The notes under the pieces: generated by a model
Seen by the model: the letters and a program-made list of their open reading frames with translations, nothing else
Told to the model about the DNA's origin: nothing
Database searches by the model: none
Shown here: piece by piece, positions 1-9,279 of the stretch
How positions within the stretch are numbered: position 1 is the first letter of the stretch
Layout: the number at the start of each line of letters is the position of its first letter
NCBI RefSeq assembly: GCF_030552475.1
Contig: NZ_JAUPED010000016.1
Location: 1-64,000, forward strand
From: Mariniflexile sp. AS56
Lineage (GTDB): Bacteria > Bacteroidota > Bacteroidia > Flavobacteriales > Flavobacteriaceae
DNA: 64,000 nucleotides
Direction of reading: 5' to 3'
Position numbers and translations under genes: made by a program

Positions 1-64
1 CTTTTTCTCATAATACTGTTTAAAATTAATAATTATTTTACACTTTTAAACAGTTCGGTTATAG

Positions 65-631
65 GGGAAGCTTACAGAAGAAATAAAGACTTTAGAGAAT
101 TTAAAAGGTTTAACAAAAGCTCAAGAGTATGCTTTATATGCATGGTTACTTAGTTTTTATTTTGCAGGAATTCGTATAAGTGATGTATTACAATTAAAGT
201 GGGCAGATTTTTATGACGAGCGTTTACATTACCGTATGGCTAAGAATAACAAATTAGTTTCATTGAAGATCCCTGATAAAGTTACTAAAATTCTCGGTAA
301 ATTAGAAAGAGAAGAACATTCTGTTTATTTATTCAAGGAGCTAGAAGGTGTTAATTTAAATGATAAGAAACGCATAAGGACAAGAATAAAAACAGCGACA
401 AGAAACTTCAATAGGAGATTAGAGCTTGTTGCAGAAAAAGCAGGAATAGATAAAAAAATGTCCATGCACATTGCTCGCCATAGTTTTGGAAACATTTCTG
501 GTGATAAAATTCCTATTCAAATGCTTCAAAAACTATATCGGCATTCTTCGGTTACTACAACTATGCTTTATCAAGCTAATTTTATGCGAAGAGATGCTGA
601 TGAGGCTCTTGATATGGTTGTTGATTTCTAA
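65..631 (+). pseudogene. 5'-truncated tyrosine recombinase / integrase
   Basis: This is the catalytic C-terminal part of a phage-type tyrosine recombinase. Reading the frame back from the ATG at 236 gives continuous homologous-looking sequence to a TAG at 62-64, including GIRISD with the first catalytic Arg (codon 173-175). Downstream are the HIARH box (H-x-x-R), then YRHSS and LYQ with the likely nucleophilic Tyr. The N-terminal arm- and core-binding domains are missing and no start codon lies upstream of the catalytic Arg; starting at 236 would lose that residue. The gene is therefore most likely a dead remnant of an integrative element. Family call is strong; loss of function is an inference from the missing 5' part. 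Confidence 0.82.
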
Positions 632-1036
632 GGATATTTAAAAAAAACTTATTGGTTCGAGAGAATGAGGAACTAACCAAAATCTAATTTTTGTAGTGTT
701 AGTAGGGGTAATAAAGGGGGGTGGTTTTGTACGCACCGAATTAAGCACCGCGTGATGAGCTGTTGTACATCACCATCGCTACGTTTTGTTAGTTCTTAGT
801 TTAGTTTTATTTGAGTGGATATTAAAAGAACATGATTAAAACACTTTTTAGTATTATTGATTTAACCAAATAATATGTGTTATTTATTTAGTTTAAATTG
901 TGTTTTTATTTTACCAATAATTTAAATTTTATCGCAATTTTGTATGTTCTTATTAAGAAAATGTATAATTGATGTTATCAAAATATAAATTATTATATTC
1001 GATTTTAATTAATAGTATTTTCAATTTTATTGAATC
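632..1036. other. gene-less stretch after the integrase remnant
   Basis: About 400 AT-rich bases with no convincing open reading frame, RNA gene or strong hairpin. A short GC-richer patch at about 716-785 stands out from its surroundings but I cannot assign it. Confidence 0.5.
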
Positions 1037-1180
1037 GTGGAGTCAAAAAAACATCTATTTTTAGTTATTATTTGCTTATTTGTAGGAATTGCTTTTGGGC
1101 AAAACGGAGGAAGTAATTCTAAACCATTAAAATTTAAGAAGCTTTCTTTAAAAGAAGGTTTGTCTCAAAGTTCTGTACTT
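1037..1180 (+). pseudogene. N-terminal stub of a hybrid two-component sensor
   Basis: The reading frame starts with a signal peptide (hydrophobic core about residues 7-20, ending FGQ). It continues with KKLSLKEGLSQSSV, the typical first blade of the periplasmic beta-propeller of SusR/HTCS-type sensors (compare NEEGFNQNTV in the intact sensor at 18850). After SVLC the homology stops at about 1180, and the following codons are antisense to a transposase. Only about 48 codons of what should be a ~1300-1400-residue protein remain. It is a relic of a second glycan sensor, so another utilization locus probably once lay to the left. Confidence 0.75.
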
Positions 1181-1392
1181 TGTGTATCTTTTTGTTCTTC
1201 TGTCAATTTTGGGATTCCTCTACCTGGAAAACTGTTCTTTCCATAATCTTGTGATTCTCGTCTCCAGCGGTGCAATACCGAGTAAGGAATATCCAGTTCC
1301 TCACAAACTTGCTTGACATGACCTCGGGCATAGCTTAGTTCTACAGCCTTTTGCTTAAATGATGTACTGTAATTTCTGTCTTGTTTCTTCAT
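1180..1392 (-). pseudogene. IS3-family OrfA transposase fragment
   Basis: On the minus strand this encodes the start of an IS3/IS911-type OrfA: basic N-terminus, FKQKAVELSY, then a helix-turn-helix ending in SVLHRWRRE, and a linker KLTEEQK. The fragment breaks off inside that linker, fused to the sensor stub, and no OrfB (DDE domain) exists nearby. The left end of the element probably lies near 1440-1455, where CTAATGTCC and CTAATGTAG repeat, but I cannot fix the terminal inverted repeat. Confidence 0.75.
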
Positions 1393-1555
1393 GATTCAAA
1401 GTTAATTTATGTAACTCTAAATCTCGCAATCTAATGTCCAGTCTAATGTAGTAATTCCACTATTCCATTTGCACCTACAAGAGTTAATCAATGGATTAAA
1501 AAGAATAGAGCAACAACTTAATTGAATAAAGAAACGTGAAACTACTTACCTATAA

Positions 1556-1563
1556 TACCTTTG
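1556..1563 (+). promoter_or_regulatory. candidate -7 box (TAnnTTTG) for the 1590 gene
   Basis: TACCTTTG matches the Bacteroidota -7 consensus TAnnTTTG and lies 26 bases before the ATG at 1590. I see no TTTG at the usual -33 distance, so this is a weak call. Confidence 0.35.
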
Positions 1564-1589
1564 TTTCAACTTAAAATCTATACCATATT

Positions 1590-1934
1590 ATGAAAAAAAT
1601 CATTATTCTTTTAACAATCCTTTTTACAGTTACTTTAACAGCAAACGCACAAGAAGGTTACCCACAGCACGTAGTAAAACATGCTACTAAATATGTAGAA
1701 TTCGTCGCAAGCAATATTAAGGTCACACCTGAAGAAAAAACAAAACTTTTAGAATTAAAACTAGAACAAAGCAGCACCGCATTCAAGGTAGGCAAAGAAC
1801 TAAAAGGTAACGATGAAGCTATTGCAGCCAAAAGAACAGAGTCGTGGGATGTATTTCGAAAAAAAGTGATTGAAACTTTCGGTAAAAAAAGAGGTGCAGA
1901 ACTTAATAAAGCAGGACGACGAGTTAAAAAGTAA
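1590..1934 (+). CDS. small secreted protein of unknown function
   Basis: The 114-residue product has a clean signal peptide (residues 1-20, ending ANAQ). The mature part is short, charged and probably all-helical, with Lys/Glu-rich stretches and a very basic C-terminus (KAGRRVKK). It recalls the small helical periplasmic proteins common in Flavobacteriia, but I do not recognise a family. It stands alone between the insertion-sequence scar and the polysaccharide locus, with a candidate promoter box at 1556. Confidence 0.7.
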   Translation: MKKIIILLTILFTVTLTANAQEGYPQHVVKHATKYVEFVASNIKVTPEEKTKLLELKLEQSSTAFKVGKELKGNDEAIAAKRTESWDVFRKKVIETFGKKRGAELNKAGRRVKK

Positions 1935-2340
1935 ACTTTTAGTATTGCTAAAAAATAATAATTACTTTAATCTTTAAAGAATTAGAAATATTCACTTAAC
2001 AACCTGAATACCATTCTGAACCAATTTAGAGTAAATTATTACATACAAAAGGCAAACATATATCAGGTTGAGTGCAGTCAAAAGTTCTTCTAACCATAAA
2101 TAATATTAGGGTTTAGACTGCGCTCAACCTGACCTTAAAGTAATATTCTGAATAGCAGTATTTTTTTAACCCATTATTAACTGAACTCAGTAAAACTTAC
2201 AGCGTTTCAGTATGATAACACCTAAAGTGTACTCCTTATTTTAAATTCATAACAACTAAGATGTCTTTATCCATTACTATAAAGGCTTGTTTGTAAAATA
2301 ACAATATACGTAGTCTAAGTCCACAAAACGCAATGTCATT
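1935..2340. other. gene-less stretch containing a long hairpin
   Basis: There is no convincing coding sequence. The only clear structure is the inverted repeat at 2063-2132. The last ~130 bases form the leader of the exported protein at 2341. Confidence 0.5.
2063..2132. repeat. 17-bp inverted repeat with 36-nt loop
   Basis: TCAGGTTGAGTGCAGTC (2063-2079) pairs with GACTGCGCTCAACCTGA (2116-2132) with one mismatch. There is no T-tract, so it is not a classical terminator. The core GACTGCGCTCA recurs at 38045-38055, suggesting a dispersed intergenic repeat. Confidence 0.65.
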
Positions 2341-4347
2341 ATGAAAAAAAAACGTTTATTATCTAGCTTAATAGCTTTGTTTTTTCTGTTTTATACACAG
2401 GCTCAGGTTGTTTGGTACGAAAATGAAAGTAACACAAGTTACATTACATTATCGAGTGCAACTAAAGGAACTTTTTCAACAAATGAAGTAAATCCAGAGA
2501 CAATAGGTTTTAACACCAATTCCGTTAGCTCAAAGTTTATAAGAGACGGACAAGTAAGTCCTTTTATTTATTTTAATTTACCGATCCCCGTTACTGATTT
2601 AGCGATGTATTCAATCTCTTTAAAGGCATACACATCAATTACAACAGCTAATTTAACAACCACCAATAAAAGAATTAGAGTCTATTTTAGAAACTCTACC
2701 ATAGGTGCAAGCAGTGCAATTTATAAACAATTAAATTTTTCTTTAGGGGAAACATGGGAAGATTTTACTTTTATTTTTGACGGAACTTCAATACCAACAG
2801 ATGTTGCTAGTGCAGGAGGATATGACCAAATTATGATAGGTGTTGCGTCTGGGGACACAACAAGTTTAACATCTACCAATTATTTTGATACTATATCCGG
2901 CACAACTTCTCAAGAAACTGAACCTAAAGCGGAATGGCTATCTGGATCGTGGGGCTTTTGGTATCAATTACCTGGTGGTATAAGATTAGACTCGAATCCT
3001 GCAGATTATGTTACAGTTGCGCAACAAATGGTTGCCGATTTGCCTTCCATGGGGCACGTAATGCTAAATTTTACACATTCTGCACATGGATATTTCTTTC
3101 TTTTAAGAGAAAATCCATATATAGATATTGCAACAGAAATCCATAGTGATATGGTACCAAGTTTGGTAAATGAACAGATCATTCTAGACGTAATTGAAAT
3201 TTTTAAAAATGCAGGAAAAAAAGTAATTCTATACATTGCTACGGACGGACCATCTGCAAGATCTGGAACTCCAGATAATTCTACATATAAAGCAGCATGG
3301 GAAAATTATTACTTAAACACCCCATTATTTACAGGTACTGATGAAGAAAAAGAAGCACAAGCTTATCGTCTTTTGTGTAAAGGTTTTTTTGAAAGATTCA
3401 AAGATGCTGGTGTGGACGGCTATTGGTTAGACCATAGTAAAGGTCTTCCTGGAGAACTAGAAGATTTTGTTAAAATGATAACTAAAGTAGATCCTAACGC
3501 TGCCTTAGCTACAAATAATACACTTGATGATGGTAAAGTAGATTTAGATCCTGACTATTTTCAAGATGCGTATGGCAATGACTTATATGTAGATACTGAT
3601 GATGTAAATGAACAAGTAGAGGTAAATGATGACGGCATCAATAAAGATTACAGAATTAAAAGATTTAATGCTTCTGACCCATACATGGATTTTACTGGTG
3701 GGCATCCTACGCCTTTGGCTCTTGGAGCTCCTCCAACCTCCTGGGCTTATGAAGAATATACTTTTCCTGATATGGTAGGAAATCCATGGGATACTTATAA
3801 TGGCACTAAACAAGTAGTAAAACATGCTTTTATTCCTCTACGTAGCAGATGGACTGTATTTACTTCAGACTTTATGTTTAATGATGATGAACAAGCTTAT
3901 CGAATTGTAAGAACATTAACAGATGCTGGTGCTGCAATTACATGGTCTGCAACTCTTGATGGTAGTTGGTATGATACAGATGGTAATATAATGCAAGAAG
4001 AAATGGATTTGTTCAAAGAAATAAATAATAGAATGGTGCAAAATCCTAAGCCAGATTATATTCCTTATTCAAGACCGAAAGGGGCTTATTTGGTTGGAGA
4101 ATCACTCAGTATTAACAGTGTAGAGAAAACATCAATAACATTATATCCAAATCCTGTAAAAAGTAGTTTTAAAATTTCTAAAGAAATTGAATCTGTCCAT
4201 GTTTACAACGCATTAGGACAAAAATTGATATCATTCTCAGAAAATAAAACGGAATACGATATTTCAAGATTATCAAAAGGCATCTATTTTGTAGAAACCA
4301 TATTCGAAAATAAATTAAAATTAACCACACGTATAGTAAAAAAATAA
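2341..4347 (+). CDS. T9SS-exported TIM-barrel glycoside hydrolase-like protein
   Basis: The 668-residue protein has a signal peptide (1-21), an N-terminal beta-sandwich that looks like a carbohydrate-binding module (about 22-195), a barrel-like domain (about 200-580) and a C-terminal type IX sorting tail beginning LYPNPVKSS (about 599-668). The barrel part contains GVDGYWLDHSKG, an Asp at the end of a strand as in GHL/GH29-like alpha-glycosidases. I cannot place it in a numbered GH family. The sulfatase starts 9 bases downstream, so the two are likely co-transcribed. Cleavage of a sulfated fucan backbone is possible but is only inferred from context. Confidence 0.75.
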   Translation: MKKKRLLSSLIALFFLFYTQAQVVWYENESNTSYITLSSATKGTFSTNEVNPETIGFNTNSVSSKFIRDGQVSPFIYFNLPIPVTDLAMYSISLKAYTSITTANLTTTNKRIRVYFRNSTIGASSAIYKQLNFSLGETWEDFTFIFDGTSIPTDVASAGGYDQIMIGVASGDTTSLTSTNYFDTISGTTSQETEPKAEWLSGSWGFWYQLPGGIRLDSNPADYVTVAQQMVADLPSMGHVMLNFTHSAHGYFFLLRENPYIDIATEIHSDMVPSLVNEQIILDVIEIFKNAGKKVILYIATDGPSARSGTPDNSTYKAAWENYYLNTPLFTGTDEEKEAQAYRLLCKGFFERFKDAGVDGYWLDHSKGLPGELEDFVKMITKVDPNAALATNNTLDDGKVDLDPDYFQDAYGNDLYVDTDDVNEQVEVNDDGINKDYRIKRFNASDPYMDFTGGHPTPLALGAPPTSWAYEEYTFPDMVGNPWDTYNGTKQVVKHAFIPLRSRWTVFTSDFMFNDDEQAYRIVRTLTDAGAAITWSATLDGSWYDTDGNIMQEEMDLFKEINNRMVQNPKPDYIPYSRPKGAYLVGESLSINSVEKTSITLYPNPVKSSFKISKEIESVHVYNALGQKLISFSENKTEYDISRLSKGIYFVETIFENKLKLTTRIVKK

Positions 4348-4356
4348 GAATTAATT

Positions 4357-6258
4357 ATGTTTAAAAGCAGTATAGTAATTATTATCAGTAGTTTATTTTT
4401 TAATTGTAATGCTCAAAAGCATAATAAAACATTTATTAAAGAAAGACCAGCACCTAACGTAGTACTTTTACTAACAGATGACTTAGGTTGGCAAGACGTA
4501 AAATGCTACGACATTGACGAACCATCTCCCTACGAAACACCAAACCTAGATGCATTCGCAAAAAAAGGAGTACAATTTTGGCAAGCGTATTCTCCCGCCC
4601 CTACTTGTGCACCTAGTAGATGTGCTATCATGAGTGGAAATCATCCTGCAAGAGCACAAAAAACACATGTTGTTGGTGGTGCACCTCCTACAGTTTATGC
4701 CAATAAAAACATACAACGTATTATCGATCCTTGGTACAGTGGACGTATGCCAGAAAACGAAATGACCTTGGCTCGAGTGCTACAGCAAAATGGTTACAAA
4801 ACGGGTCATTCAGGAAAATGGCACATGGCTATCGATCACTCTGCCTACCCTCAACCAACAGATCAAGGTTTTGACATATCTACAGCAAATCGTGGTGTTA
4901 CAAGTCCTCAAAGACCTAACAGACTAACGGACTTTGCCACTAATAAAGAATCTGACCCTTACCGATTGGATGAGAATGGTTTTCCTTTTCATCAAAATAA
5001 TCAAGATGCATTAAACTTTTTAGAAGAAAACAAACAAGATCCATTTTTCTTGTATTATGCTACCTTTTTAGTTCATTCACCCATCCATACGAGAAGTAAG
5101 GCTCTTTTAGAAAAATACTGTAAAAAACTAGGAGTTGCTTTTCCAGCAGACCCTAAACATTGGGACTTAGAAGGACAGAACAACCCTTTTTATTGTGCTA
5201 TGGTAGAGATGTTAGATTATTATGTAGGACAGGTTTTTAATTATTTAGAAACTACTGATGATCCTCGCTGGCCAGGACATAAATTAAGCGAAAACACTTA
5301 TATTATTTTTACTTCTGACAATGGAGGTATGGAAAGCCATCCTGGAGAAGTTATTACAGATAACTACCCACTAGACAAGGGAAAAATAAACGCAAAAGAA
5401 GGAGGCACAAGAGTTCCTTTACTAATTTCAGGTCCTGGAATTAAAAAAGGTGTTCAGTCTGACGTTGCTGTAAACGGACTTGATTTTTATCCAACGATTC
5501 TTTCCTTGCTAAATATTGACAAACCAAAAGACAAAAATTTAGATGGAGATGATTTATCAACCCTATTGTTAAAAGACCCAACCAACTCTAAGTTAGTTTT
5601 AAATAAAAAAGGAAAAGAAAGAACCACAATGATGTGGCATTTTCCCCATTCTTCTTATCAAAGTACAATCCGTATTGATGATTATAAGTTGATTAGAAAT
5701 TACGATTATAAAAATAACCCAAACCCAAGAAAAACAGAATTTGAACTTTATAAACTCTATGACACCTCAACAGGGACATCAAAAAGAGTGGATATTGAAG
5801 AAGCGAATAACTTAGCAACATCAGACCCTGAAAGAGCCGAACAAATGAATGATAAGCTTACTTCTCTTTTAACAGAAATGAAAGCTAGCTATCCTTCTTA
5901 CAATCCATATTATAAAAAAGACTTAGAACATAAAGAAACTGTACCTACAGCTATAGTTGCATCTAAAAATAAAAATGAAGTCACTTTCACCTATAAAGAA
6001 AATGGTGCAAAGGTGGTAAAAGCCAATTTAATTTATACAACTAATGGTGGACATCACTATGAGGAATGGTTTAAAACTGATGCTAAAATAAACTCTAACT
6101 ACAGCGTTACAGTTAGTGTACCAAAAGGAACAACGCATTACGTAATTAATTTAATTGACGAACATAACTTTTTAGTGAGTTATCCAGAAATGCCTACCAG
6201 AACAGAATTAACAGCTAAAAAAGAGAATTATTCTAAATATGCGATACCTAATAAATAA
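4357..6258 (+). CDS. formylglycine-dependent sulfatase (S1 family)
   Basis: This type I sulfatase removes sulfate esters from the target glycan. The maturation motif C-x-P-S-R is present as CAPSR with Cys84, which the formylglycine-generating enzyme would oxidise. An N-terminal DD metal pair lies in LLTDDLGW, and TSDNGG supplies further metal ligands. The N-terminus has a hydrophobic segment ending FFNCNAQ, which could be a lipoprotein signal (Cys17) or an ordinary signal peptide. A ~110-residue C-terminal beta-sandwich extension (about 520-633) follows the sulfatase core and makes the protein longer than usual. The neighbouring exported enzymes suggest a role in desulfating an algal polysaccharide. 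Confidence 0.92.
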   Translation: MFKSSIVIIISSLFFNCNAQKHNKTFIKERPAPNVVLLLTDDLGWQDVKCYDIDEPSPYETPNLDAFAKKGVQFWQAYSPAPTCAPSRCAIMSGNHPARAQKTHVVGGAPPTVYANKNIQRIIDPWYSGRMPENEMTLARVLQQNGYKTGHSGKWHMAIDHSAYPQPTDQGFDISTANRGVTSPQRPNRLTDFATNKESDPYRLDENGFPFHQNNQDALNFLEENKQDPFFLYYATFLVHSPIHTRSKALLEKYCKKLGVAFPADPKHWDLEGQNNPFYCAMVEMLDYYVGQVFNYLETTDDPRWPGHKLSENTYIIFTSDNGGMESHPGEVITDNYPLDKGKINAKEGGTRVPLLISGPGIKKGVQSDVAVNGLDFYPTILSLLNIDKPKDKNLDGDDLSTLLLKDPTNSKLVLNKKGKERTTMMWHFPHSSYQSTIRIDDYKLIRNYDYKNNPNPRKTEFELYKLYDTSTGTSKRVDIEEANNLATSDPERAEQMNDKLTSLLTEMKASYPSYNPYYKKDLEHKETVPTAIVASKNKNEVTFTYKENGAKVVKANLIYTTNGGHHYEEWFKTDAKINSNYSVTVSVPKGTTHYVINLIDEHNFLVSYPEMPTRTELTAKKENYSKYAIPNK

Positions 6259-6363
6259 CTTATATAGCAAATCACAATATTTAAATTACTAATACATAGT
6301 AAAGATTCCTATATGTTAAACATAAATCATTACCGTATTATTAATATTTATTCAACTTTAAAA

Positions 6364-8973
6364 ATGAACAAACATCTAAAAAACAGTTTTATAACATCAA
6401 GATTCTCACTAATATTACTACTTATAAGTATTAGTAATATTTGCTTTTCTCAAAGCAGTTTAACAGCCGTAAATCAAGAATCTTACGACAACTATACTAA
6501 TTCATATAATTATACCTATTGGAATAACAATTGGAAATCTTCTATTTCAGAAAACAGAAGTTTTACCAATTACACGAGTAGCTATTCATTAAACATAGAT
6601 TATAAAAACCTTTCTATAAATAGCCTACTGGTTAACGAACATTCTTTATCAAAAAAACAAGGGTTCTCGCAATTAAACTCAGCTATTTTTCCAACTAATT
6701 ATAAAGGTGATATTAACTATGCTATTCTTCAAAACGGCACTAAGGTTTACGATAAAAGTGACACGCCTTCAAATACAGGAAGGAAAGATAGTCAACTAGC
6801 AGAATTTGGAACTTGGAGTAACAGACGATTTGTAAGTACCAATTTTAACGGAAACCAACCTATAGACACGTACCACACAGGGATTGATTTTACCAATTGG
6901 CACAATCGTTTTAAAATTACTTTTCACGTAAAACCAACGGCAGATATTACCAATGGTCAACTACAACTATCTATTGATATTCCAGCAGAATACAACCAAT
7001 ACTACAAATCTGGTCAATTGCATGCTTACGCAATTAATAATAAAGGTTTTGTTGTAAAAGGGGGAGTTCTTGCAGAATCTGTAGTTATTAATGGTAATAA
7101 TATCACCGTAACAACAACACAACAAGACTTACTAACTAATACTGCATATGAAGTAAGTATTGTGTTCTGTGCAATTACAGAAAACATAGCTACTAAATAC
7201 AAAGAAGCTTTTAGAGATGAACAAGAAATAAGTATTACGGCTTCACAAACATTACCTTCAGCTAAAAAAATATCCAACATCTCATATAGTCAAGATGAAG
7301 GTATGCATTATATTGATATTCCTAAATACACTATGGGATATGGTAGTTGTGCAACAACGGATAAATTACAAAGTGTTAATTTAACATTGGAAAATTCATC
7401 TTCTAAAGAACAAAGCGTTAAATTATGTTTCAGACAAATTCCCCCAGGTAATATAGTTGGTTTTAATTCGATAATTTGTAACAGCAATGGAGATCCATCA
7501 GGTTTGCCTCTTCAGGTTTCTAAAAACTGGCATGATACTACCTCACAATTTTATTCAGGTTCTTGGATTAAAGAATATACCGAAATAATTATTCCTGCAA
7601 ACACAACAATGAATCTCGTTTACAAAAAAACAGGAGCAAAATGGGGGGAAACTTACACTGCATCTTCTCATCAATTATCAGTCGTTGGAGCAGGTTATCC
7701 TAGAGGAGCATGGCTAGAAGCAGCCTTAGGAAGTTTTGGAGAATCTATAACACATTCTCCTGATTATGAATATGGAAATACCATTGGTGCAGATGTTCGT
7801 CCTTTTTTAGTGACCAATGAAGCTTATGGAGGTAATTCTGAAAAATGTGGATGGACAGGTAATGTTGGTGGAATTGACATCCTTGTTTACGAAGACGAAA
7901 CTGGAAGTAGAAATTATCACTCACAAGTAAAAACAGATTTTAAAGCATATTCCCCAAACTTAACCGAAACTTCGATTTCAGCAATATCTGAAGACAAAAA
8001 ACTAAAGTTTGATTATACATTTCACATAAATAGATCCGATGATTTTACAAGAATTTATTACAAAATAAACGTAGAAGCACTTGAAAACACAGCCTTTAAT
8101 CGATTTGATATTTTTCAACTAGGAGGTGATTTTTATAACTATTTTAATTCACAAAGTGTTGTTTACGGAAATGATTCTGGTATGATTGGTCAATTTACCC
8201 CCACAAATAATGGATCTAATGATTACACTACAAGTGAAATTGCCCTAAATGGAGATAACCCATGGCTATGGGCAGGAGATGGATTGTACAAAGAAGGTGC
8301 TAAAAACAAAAAAGAAATTGACACAAATAATGGAATGATTATCAGAAATTATTCAGCAACTTTTGGAGGAATTGAAAACAACACGCCCTACGTAATGGAA
8401 AGGTCTAGTTCTAAAGGATATTCAGAAAAAAAAGATATCAATCCTACTTCCTATTGTTTGGTAACACCTCCTCAGGTAACTTCTTTTACTAAAGGAGATA
8501 AAATAGCGCTGTTAGTAGAAGTTGTTGTATTCCCTAAACAAGTTGTAGATTATTATGGACCTAATGAAAATTTCTTAAATGCATTAACTACTTATGGAAA
8601 TTCGTATGAATTGTTATATAGAGAGTCTCTTGGTAACAAAATAAGAGCAACATCATCAACAAATACTATTCACACCTCTTACCCTTTAACTGTTGAAACT
8701 TCTAATAACACAGGACTTGTTACCCTTACTGGAGGAAAAGGATATGTTCCTATTGTTTTTTCTGGACTAAGTTCTGTGACAAACCCAGTGCTATGGAAAT
8801 ACTATCGTGGTGAATGGAAAGTTGTAGACCAATCGGTACATGGAAAAGATTTTTGGCAAACAAATTACAATCCCGAAACAAAATTATTTAATTTGGTATA
8901 CAATGTAAACCAGGACATTAAAAATGATGAAACAGCTCTCATTAAATACTACTTAGGTGAAACGCCTCCATAA
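6364..8973 (+). CDS. large secreted protein of unknown family in the polysaccharide locus
   Basis: The start at 6364 is preferred over the in-frame ATG at 6313 because a signal peptide (MNKHLKN..., ending CFSQ) follows it directly; this gives 869 residues. The rest looks beta-rich, with many Asn/Ser/Thr and aromatic residues and no T9SS tail. A central conserved-looking block reads GYPRGAWLEAALGSFGES, followed by a GGDFYNYF segment. I do not recognise a GH, PL or CBM family. Its size, export and position after a sulfatase suggest an uncharacterised lyase or hydrolase, or a large glycan-binding protein. Confidence 0.7.
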   Translation: MNKHLKNSFITSRFSLILLLISISNICFSQSSLTAVNQESYDNYTNSYNYTYWNNNWKSSISENRSFTNYTSSYSLNIDYKNLSINSLLVNEHSLSKKQGFSQLNSAIFPTNYKGDINYAILQNGTKVYDKSDTPSNTGRKDSQLAEFGTWSNRRFVSTNFNGNQPIDTYHTGIDFTNWHNRFKITFHVKPTADITNGQLQLSIDIPAEYNQYYKSGQLHAYAINNKGFVVKGGVLAESVVINGNNITVTTTQQDLLTNTAYEVSIVFCAITENIATKYKEAFRDEQEISITASQTLPSAKKISNISYSQDEGMHYIDIPKYTMGYGSCATTDKLQSVNLTLENSSSKEQSVKLCFRQIPPGNIVGFNSIICNSNGDPSGLPLQVSKNWHDTTSQFYSGSWIKEYTEIIIPANTTMNLVYKKTGAKWGETYTASSHQLSVVGAGYPRGAWLEAALGSFGESITHSPDYEYGNTIGADVRPFLVTNEAYGGNSEKCGWTGNVGGIDILVYEDETGSRNYHSQVKTDFKAYSPNLTETSISAISEDKKLKFDYTFHINRSDDFTRIYYKINVEALENTAFNRFDIFQLGGDFYNYFNSQSVVYGNDSGMIGQFTPTNNGSNDYTTSEIALNGDNPWLWAGDGLYKEGAKNKKEIDTNNGMIIRNYSATFGGIENNTPYVMERSSSKGYSEKKDINPTSYCLVTPPQVTSFTKGDKIALLVEVVVFPKQVVDYYGPNENFLNALTTYGNSYELLYRESLGNKIRATSSTNTIHTSYPLTVETSNNTGLVTLTGGKGYVPIVFSGLSSVTNPVLWKYYRGEWKVVDQSVHGKDFWQTNYNPETKLFNLVYNVNQDIKNDETALIKYYLGETPP

Positions 8974-9279
8974 TCAAGAATTATTATTCAATCTTGGTTT
9001 GACGATGATAAATAAACTTCAAATAACGATTTAGAAAAAGCAGAAAAAACAACTTTCAGACTTCTAATAAGAAGAAAATGATTAGTGATATTATTTAATT
9101 AGTTAAGCATATTCTAAAGTACTTCTGAATATTATAAGAGACGACTGTAATAGCTAGCTGCAAAAGCTTTTTTATTTTTAAATAAATTGAAATAAGCAAT
9201 AAAAGAAGTAATTAGAGAAACAAAATAATGTGATTTCTAGCTAGTTTTACCCTCTATTAACATTTAAACTAAATATTTT
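8974..9279. other. intergenic leader region
   Basis: About 300 AT-rich bases separate the 6364 gene from the tandem pair at 9280. I see no gene and no convincing terminator. It probably carries the promoter for 9280, but no clear TAnnTTTG box was found. Confidence 0.4.

Noticed and set aside
1448-1519. Frame ending LFHLQELINGLKRIEQQLN-stop, like the coiled-coil end of a tail-fibre-type protein
   Set aside because: Only ~23 codons, no start and no neighbouring context; cannot be told from chance.
7026-7280. Minus-strand frames inside the large enzyme genes (also at 22140, 33860, 51062 and others)
   Set aside because: They lie fully within well-supported plus-strand genes and show only the hydrophobic bias expected from antisense reading.
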